From: Chloroflexota bacterium
Lineage (GTDB): Bacteria; Chloroflexota; Dormibacteria; Dormibacterales; Dormibacteraceae
Length of the DNA: 7,246 nucleotides
Direction of reading: 5' to 3'
Assembly (NCBI GenBank): GCA_005880755.1
Contig: VBGV01000057.1
Location: 1-7,246 of the forward strand
A model generated the notes under the pieces. It did no database searches. It saw only the letters and a list, made by a program, of their open reading frames with translations, and had not been told where the DNA came from. This document shows positions 6,712-7,246 of the stretch, piece after piece. The position numbers and the translations under genes were made by a program. Position 1 is the stretch's first letter. Each line of letters starts with the position of its first letter.

Positions 6712-6958
6712 CTAGCTATGCATGTCGATTCTGATTCGAGCCCCCTGACCCAGCCGAGCCAGTTTGAGGGTGCCCGACGTCTGAGCACGCGATCGCCGTT
6801 GGAACGAGATCGTGCCGGTCTTGTAATCGACGGAACGACCTTCGTGATCGTCGAGGCGGGCCGCCCTGCCCGCCCGTCGGAACCCATTGCCGGCCGTCCC
6901 ACCGCCACATGCCGTCCGGCGAGAACTGCCCCGCCTGGGATTGCGGCCCCGTGCCCAC
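6712..6958 (-). pseudogene. Frameshifted and probably internally deleted paralogue of the 148-aa gene
   Basis: Two protein-like pieces lie in different minus-strand frames. The first, read from GTG 6958, contains SPDGMWRWDGRQWVP (about 6922-6878). This is a short Trp-rich 'SPDG-W-WDG-W' module that I recall from N-termini of membrane proteins in high-GC bacteria. Its frame then turns into Arg-rich, unlikely sequence. The second piece is one frame away and ends at the TAG 6714-6712. From 6810 it reads TISFQRR and onward to IDMHS, and its last 32 residues align without gaps to residues 117-148 of the downstream gene: 8 identities (F, Q, R, T, G, G, R and the final S) and 7 conservative changes. 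The expected membrane helix and the Cys/FY/W middle are missing between the pieces, so a simple frameshift does not explain everything. I infer a gene broken by deletion plus frameshift. An intact 83-codon frame from ATG 6963 also exists, but its first half looks like out-of-frame SPDG sequence. Confidence 0.55.
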
Positions 6959-6981
6959 GGCATATTTGTAGCCGCAGACAG

Positions 6982-7016
6982 AAAAAAGCGGGACCGGCTG
7001 GGTCAGCCGATCCCGC
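6982..7016 (-). terminator. Intrinsic terminator of the upstream minus-strand gene
   Basis: Read on the minus strand, two 6-bp arms (GCGGGA/TCCCGC and CGGCTG/CAGCCG on the plus strand), separated by a single mismatch, form a 13-position GC-rich stem with a 3-nt loop. Six consecutive T residues follow immediately. It starts 14 nt after the TAG of the gene ending at 7031, the standard layout of a Rho-independent terminator. Confidence 0.88.
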
Positions 7017-7030
7017 CACGGTTGGGGGGA

Positions 7031-7246
7031 CTAGTCGATCGACACCACCCCGTTGATGTTGGCCGAGGTCACGGGGGTCGTCACGCAGTCCTGCGCTTGC
7101 GTCGTCGGACTGAAGGTCAGGGCCGCCGCCGCCGCGTCATTGGCGGCAAACCGGGTCGTCGAGATTGTGAAGGTCGCGGGAGCGCTGAAGCCCGCGGGGA
7201 CGCTGCTCGCGACGACGGTCAAGGTCATCGCCGGCTGGACGGTTCC
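7031..7246 (-). CDS. C-terminal 71 residues of an unknown, probably extracellular protein
   Basis: The frame is open to the window edge, reading GTVQPAMTL before continuing, so the visible ATG at 7228 is probably internal and the 5' end lies beyond 7246. The 71 residues are rich in Thr, Ala, Ser and Val, with almost no charge and a single Cys (in QDCVTTP). They have the alternating small/hydrophobic look of a secreted beta-rich domain. No catalytic motif, sorting signal or C-terminal membrane helix is present, and I cannot assign a family. The stop codon is followed by a strong intrinsic terminator. Together with the downstream secreted protein it suggests a cell-surface neighbourhood. Confidence 0.62.
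   Translation of the reverse strand, partial: GTVQPAMTLTVVASSVPAGFSAPATFTISTTRFAANDAAAAALTFSPTTQAQDCVTTPVTSANINGVVSID

Noticed and set aside
6959..6980. CGYKYA upstream of GTG 6958 as half of a zinc ribbon
   Set aside because: Only one cysteine knuckle is visible, no start codon precedes it in frame, and it abuts the terminator T-tract. It is too little to support a domain.
6716..7246. Stop-codon readthrough of TAG 7031-7033 into the SPDG-W frame, which is in the same phase
   Set aside because: Being in phase has a one-in-three chance, and a strong intrinsic terminator lies between the two. The intervening codons do not look like conserved protein.

Overview
This is a GC-rich bacterial chromosome segment carrying mostly housekeeping genes. 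The organism cannot be named from the sequence alone. Three traits suggest a high-GC lineage such as Chloroflexota, Dormibacterota or Actinomycetota: the MetRS signature KLSTS, genes that start without a Shine-Dalgarno sequence, and short secreted proteins built on an 'FY...W...FQ...G' pattern. That placement is inference.

Bases 1-3900 (+ strand) form a tight run: the 3' part of metG (methionyl-tRNA synthetase), a TatD-family metal-dependent hydrolase, rsmA (16S rRNA dimethyladenosine transferase) and a 12-helix major facilitator transporter. The gaps are 4 bp, a 4-bp overlap and 12 bp, so these genes are probably one operon. The metG-tatD-rsmA order is a familiar bacterial cluster serving translation and nucleic-acid maintenance. 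The TatD gene has no ATG, GTG or TTG start that keeps its metal-binding HxH motif; an ATC codon sits where the start should be.

Bases 3836-6218 hold a divergent pair: a DedA-family membrane protein on the minus strand and thrS (threonyl-tRNA synthetase) on the plus strand. Only 25 bp separate their start codons, and one AT-rich patch there contains overlapping -10-like hexamers facing both ways. ThrRS has all its editing and catalytic residues but no N-terminal TGS domain. The dedA 3' end overlaps the transporter 3' end by 65 bp, tail to tail.

Bases 6229-7246 are accessory in character and lie on the minus strand, converging on thrS. They hold the 3' end of an unknown Thr/Ala-rich, probably extracellular protein with a clear intrinsic terminator, then a broken gene split over two frames, then a 148-residue single-pass secreted or membrane-anchored protein. 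The last 32 residues of the broken gene align without gaps to the last 32 residues of the 148-residue protein, so the two look like paralogues.

I see no tRNA, rRNA, CRISPR array, insertion sequence or phage feature, and nothing that amounts to a new defence or biosynthetic system. The points most worth a second look are the TatD start codon, the TGS-less ThrRS, the back-to-back promoter and the decayed paralogue.
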